DNA from: DASQFD01 sp035633255
Lineage (GTDB): Bacteria; Actinomycetota; Actinomycetes; Actinomycetales; Dermatophilaceae
NCBI GenBank assembly: GCA_035633255.1
Contig: DASQFD010000110.1
Location: forward strand, 1 to 24,438
Reading direction: 5' to 3'
DNA: 24,438 bases
Made by a program: the position numbers and the translations under genes. Shown in pieces: positions 21,909 through 24,438 of the stretch; position 1 is the stretch's first letter, and every line of letters begins with the position of its first letter. The notes under the pieces are model-generated. The model ran no database searches. It was not told where the DNA came from and saw only the letters and a program-made list of their open reading frames with translations.

Positions 21909-21923
21909 TACAGTGAGGCGGTG
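21909..21923 (+). promoter_or_regulatory. Leaderless promoter TACAGT-N6-GTG for the Fur-family gene
   Basis: TACAGT (21909-21914) is followed by six bases and the GTG at 21921. The hexamer overlaps the CGGCATAC octamer, whose TAC supplies the first three bases of the -10 box. Confidence 0.5.
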
Positions 21924-22343
21924 AGCGACCTGGGGAGCAGACTGCGGGCGCGGGGCAAGCGCCTGACGTCCCAGCGCGCCCGGGTGCTCGAGGCGGTGGG
22001 GGCGCTGGGGCACGCGACCCCCGAGGAGATCGTGCTCGCCCTCGACGGCGACGGGGGGGCGGCGGTCCCCCTGTCCACGGTCTACCGGTCGCTGGACGCG
22101 CTGCAGGAGCTGGGCCTGGTCGGGCACACCCACGTCGACCACCGGGTCCCCAGCTACCACCTGTCGAGCCACGCCACCCACGTCCACGTCGTCTGTCGCG
22201 GCTGCGGCGACGTGGGGGAGGCCCCGCTCGCGCTCGCGGACGGGCTGGTCGCCGGCCTCGCCGACGAGCTGGGCTTCCGGGCCGACATCAGCCACGCGGC
22301 GGTGCACGGCTGGTGCCGTCGCTGCGTCGAGGAGGAGCCGTGA
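21921..22343 (+). CDS. Fur-family metal- or peroxide-responsive repressor
   Basis: A 140-residue regulator. The N-terminal winged helix shows RGKRLTSQRARVLEAVGALGHATPEEI (residues about 11-37) and VPLSTVYRSLDALQELGLV (about 49-67). The metal-sensing C-terminal part has HATHVHVVCRGC (Cys92-x2-Cys95) and WCRRC (Cys132-x2-Cys135), forming the structural zinc site. Whether it senses iron, zinc or peroxide cannot be told. The GTG at 21921 is chosen from the promoter spacing and family length. It is followed by a ygfZ-like gene with a 4-bp overlap. Confidence 0.92.
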   Translation: MSDLGSRLRARGKRLTSQRARVLEAVGALGHATPEEIVLALDGDGGAAVPLSTVYRSLDALQELGLVGHTHVDHRVPSYHLSSHATHVHVVCRGCGDVGEAPLALADGLVAGLADELGFRADISHAAVHGWCRRCVEEEP

Positions 22344-23350
22344 GGTCACCGCTGCTGTCCCGGCCCGGCGCCGTCGCGGGAGAGGGGCCGGACGCGGGCG
22401 TCGCCGCGCACCACGGCGACCCGCTGCGCGAGCAGCGGCTGCTCACCGAGGGCCTCGCCGTGGTCGACCTCTCCCACCGCGGGGTCCTCACCGTGACCGG
22501 CCCGGACCGCCTCTCCTGGCTGCACTCGATCACCAGCCAGGCCCTGACCGGCCTGCCGCCGCGCACCTCGGCGGAGTCCCTCGTGCTCAGCCCCAAGGGG
22601 CACGTCGAGCACGACCTGCACCTGGTCGACGACGGCGAGCGGGCCTGGCTGACCGTCGAGCCGGGGACCGCCGAGCCGCTGCGGGCCTGGCTGGACTCCA
22701 TGCGGTTCATGCTCCGGGTGGAGGTGGCGGACGTCACCGACCGGTATGCCGTCCTCGGCGAGCCGCTGGCCGCCGAGGGCGCCCCGGGGGAGCCGGTGAC
22801 GTGGCGCGACCCGTGGCCCGGGCCGGTGGGCGACACGGCGGCATACGGTCCGGTGGAGGGGCACCCCGGTGCGGACCGGAGGTGGCGCGAGCTGGTGGTG
22901 CCGCGTGGGGAGCTGGAGGCGGCGGTGGGGGACCGGCCGCTCGCCGGCACGTGGGCCGCCGAGGCGCTGCGCGTGGCGGCGTGGCGCCCGCGGCTGGGCT
23001 TCGAGACCGACCACCGCACCATCGCCCACGAGGTGGACTGGCTGCGCACGGCGGTCCACCTGCACAAGGGCTGCTACCGCGGGCAGGAGACGATCGCCCG
23101 CGTCCACAACCTCGGCCGGCCGCCGCGGCGCCTGGTCTTCCTCCACGTCGACGGCTCCGGGCACCTGCTTCCCGCTCGGGGCGCCGACGTGACCCTCGGT
23201 GACCGCGTGGTGGGGCGGGTGACGTCCGTGGCCCGCCACCACGAGGAGGGTCCGATCGCGCTCGCGGTGGTCAAGCGCAGCACGCCCGTGGACGCCGAGC
23301 TCCTCGCCGACGGGCTCGCCGCGGCCCAGACCGTCGTCGTCGCGCCCTGA
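22340..23350 (+). CDS. ygfZ: YgfZ-type folate-binding protein (iron-sulfur cluster maintenance)
   Basis: A 336-residue protein related to GcvT. The diagnostic KGCYRGQE motif is present in HKGCYRGQETIARVHNLGR, and the N-terminal folate-binding half shows VLTVTGPDRLSWLHSITSQ. YgfZ/IBA57 proteins assist a subset of iron-sulfur enzymes and use tetrahydrofolate. The GTG at 22340 overlaps the stop of the Fur-family gene (GTGA) and has GGAGGAG upstream, so the two are translationally coupled. The pairing suggests metal- or oxidative-stress-linked control of iron-sulfur repair. Confidence 0.93.
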   Translation: MRSPLLSRPGAVAGEGPDAGVAAHHGDPLREQRLLTEGLAVVDLSHRGVLTVTGPDRLSWLHSITSQALTGLPPRTSAESLVLSPKGHVEHDLHLVDDGERAWLTVEPGTAEPLRAWLDSMRFMLRVEVADVTDRYAVLGEPLAAEGAPGEPVTWRDPWPGPVGDTAAYGPVEGHPGADRRWRELVVPRGELEAAVGDRPLAGTWAAEALRVAAWRPRLGFETDHRTIAHEVDWLRTAVHLHKGCYRGQETIARVHNLGRPPRRLVFLHVDGSGHLLPARGADVTLGDRVVGRVTSVARHHEEGPIALAVVKRSTPVDAELLADGLAAAQTVVVAP

Positions 23351-23399
23351 CCTCAGCGGGCGTCACCGGACCTGCCCGGGGTCTGGTTGGGTGGGGGCC

Positions 23400-24260
23400 A
23401 TGGCCCCCGTTCCCGCCTCCGGCACCCTGATCACCGTCGCCCCCACGGGGGCGGAGCACGCCAAGGCCGACGTGCCGCAGCTGCCCACGACGCTCAGGGA
23501 GGTGCTCGAGACGGCTCGGCGCTGCGAGGCCGCGGGGGCGGCGATGGTCCACCTGCACGTGCGGGACGCCGAGCACCGGCCGACCCTGGACCCGGTGCGG
23601 CTGCGGGAGACGGTGGACGCGGTGCGCGAGGCGACCGACCTGGTCGTCCAGCTGTCGACGGGGGGCTCGGTGCACGACCCGCTCGAGACGCGCCTGACGG
23701 TGCTCGACGCCGAGCCGGACTCGTGCTCGCTGACCTGTGGCACGACCAACTTCGGCGACGACGTCTTCCTCAACCCGTGGGGGTTCATGAGCGACCTGTA
23801 CGCGCGGGCGCAGGAGCGGGAGGTGGTGCCGGAGTTCGAGCTGTTCGACCTCGGGCACGTGGAGTCGCTGCGGCGCCTCCTGGACGCCCACGGCCTGCCC
23901 TTCGGCGGCCGCGTGCACGTGGACTTCGTGACCGGCGTCCCCGGGGGTATGCCGGGCACGGCCGCCGCGCTCCTGGCCGGCGTCGCGCTGCTGCCCCCCG
24001 AGGTCACGTCGTGGTCGGCCACCGGCATCGGGCGGGCCCACCTGCCGGTCCTCGCCGCGGCGCTGTCCGCGGGTGGGCACCTGCGCGTGGGGATGGAGGA
24101 CAACGTCGTCTTCGCGCGCGGCCGGGAGGTGGCCCACAACGCCGAGCTGGTCGAGCGGGCCGCCGAGCTGGCCACGACGATGCAGCGTCCGCCGCTGACC
24201 ACGGGCGAGGCGCGGGAGCTGCTCGGCGTGCGGGACCGCCGGCCGTCTCGGCGGGGGTGA
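23400..24260 (+). CDS. BKACE family (DUF849) beta-keto acid cleavage enzyme
   Basis: A 286-residue TIM-barrel enzyme of the 3-keto-5-aminohexanoate cleavage family, which condenses beta-keto acids with acetyl-CoA. It shows LITVAPTGAEHAKAD at the N-terminus, the metal-binding VHLHVRD, LSTGGSV, PEFELFDLGH, VDFVTGVPGGMPG and the C-terminal LRVGMEDNVVFARG. The expected zinc-site His/Glu residues appear present. The substrate varies widely in the family and cannot be predicted. The start may be this ATG (23400) or an in-frame GTG at 23391; the upstream G-rich stretch is a poor guide. Transcription probably initiates after ygfZ. Confidence 0.92.
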   Translation: MAPVPASGTLITVAPTGAEHAKADVPQLPTTLREVLETARRCEAAGAAMVHLHVRDAEHRPTLDPVRLRETVDAVREATDLVVQLSTGGSVHDPLETRLTVLDAEPDSCSLTCGTTNFGDDVFLNPWGFMSDLYARAQEREVVPEFELFDLGHVESLRRLLDAHGLPFGGRVHVDFVTGVPGGMPGTAAALLAGVALLPPEVTSWSATGIGRAHLPVLAAALSAGGHLRVGMEDNVVFARGREVAHNAELVERAAELATTMQRPPLTTGEARELLGVRDRRPSRRG

Positions 24261-24300
24261 CGCCGGTGCTGGGGTGAGGGCACGGCATAATGTCGCGTTA

Positions 24301-24438
24301 GGGCTATTCATTTGACCGGACTAGGCTGGAGCCTGTGGAGGAGAGGCGACCGCGGGTTGGCGTGGACTATCCCGGATCGGTGGGTGAGCTGCGGTCGTGG
24401 TTTCCCACTGACGCGGAGTGCTTGGACTATCTGGACTG
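24301..24438 (+). mobile_element. Left end of an IS1595-type insertion sequence, cut by window edge
   Basis: The composition shifts at 24301, where GGGCTATTCATTTGACCGG looks like a terminal inverted repeat, followed closely by a transposase start. The eight bases before it (TCGCGTTA, 24293-24300) would be one side of a target duplication; the other side is outside the window. It inserted about 40 bp after the BKACE stop and does not break that gene. Confidence 0.6.
24335..24438 (+). CDS. IS1595-family (ISXO2-like) transposase, N-terminal fragment
   Basis: Thirty-four codons are visible from GTG at 24335, with GGAG four bases upstream. The segment VDYPGSVGELRSWFPTDAEC, followed by LDYLD, matches the N-terminal start of ISXO2-like transposases, where a D-Y-P...F-x-T-E/D-E/A-C-x-x-Y-L block precedes a zinc-binding domain. 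The catalytic DDE core is beyond the window, so completeness cannot be judged. A GTG at 24362 is an alternative start. Confidence 0.7.
   Translation, partial: MEERRPRVGVDYPGSVGELRSWFPTDAECLDYLD

Overview
The window is high-GC DNA from a mycothiol-producing actinomycete. The evidence is a mycothiol synthase gene next to a GlnR-type regulator, a glnR-mshD-ppk-mutT1-pst gene order, many GTG starts, and five apparent leaderless promoters of the form TANNNT-N6-GTG. My best guess is a relative of the Intrasporangiaceae/Dermatophilaceae. That placement is inference from gene content and was not tested.

Left segment (1 to about 5.1 kb) looks accessory. A TetR-family repressor gene (3276-3932, +) diverges from a leftward series: a four-helix membrane protein, a cupin protein, an arylsulfatase broken by a frameshift just after its catalytic Cys-X-Ala-X-Arg motif, and the start of a formylglycine-generating enzyme, the enzyme that activates sulfatases. 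A palindrome over the -10 box of a near-consensus leftward promoter is a good candidate TetR operator. Next come a decayed ISAs1-type transposase (about 4160-4868) and the C-terminal remnant of a luciferase-like monooxygenase (4907 to about 5086), abutting an intact short-chain dehydrogenase gene.

Core segment (about 5.1-24.3 kb). 5.9-9.3 kb holds a YihY/BrkB-type membrane protein, three small or unrecognised proteins, and two gene-free stretches rich in repeats. One of these carries a perfect 22-bp inverted repeat between convergent genes. 9.3-18.5 kb is a leftward phosphate, nitrogen and redox block: glnR-mshD-ppk-mutT1-pstS-pstC-pstA-pstB, with a PHO-box-like direct repeat upstream of pstS. 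18.5-24.3 kb holds a MoaD/ThiS-like protein with a membrane protein, a DsrE-like protein diverging from a nitrobindin-like protein, a LytR-CpsA-Psr protein, a fur-ygfZ pair and a BKACE (DUF849) enzyme. An IS1595-type element begins at 24.30 kb and runs off the right edge.

The strongest unexplained signal is the octamer GTATGCCG. By my reading it occurs 17 times on both strands between 6.29 and 23.95 kb, in several reading frames and between genes, and not at all in the first 6.28 kb. A second recurrent signal is short tandem arrays (often three copies, often 17-bp period) at the 3' ends of genes. I see no CRISPR array, rRNA or tRNA gene, and no clear new multi-gene system.
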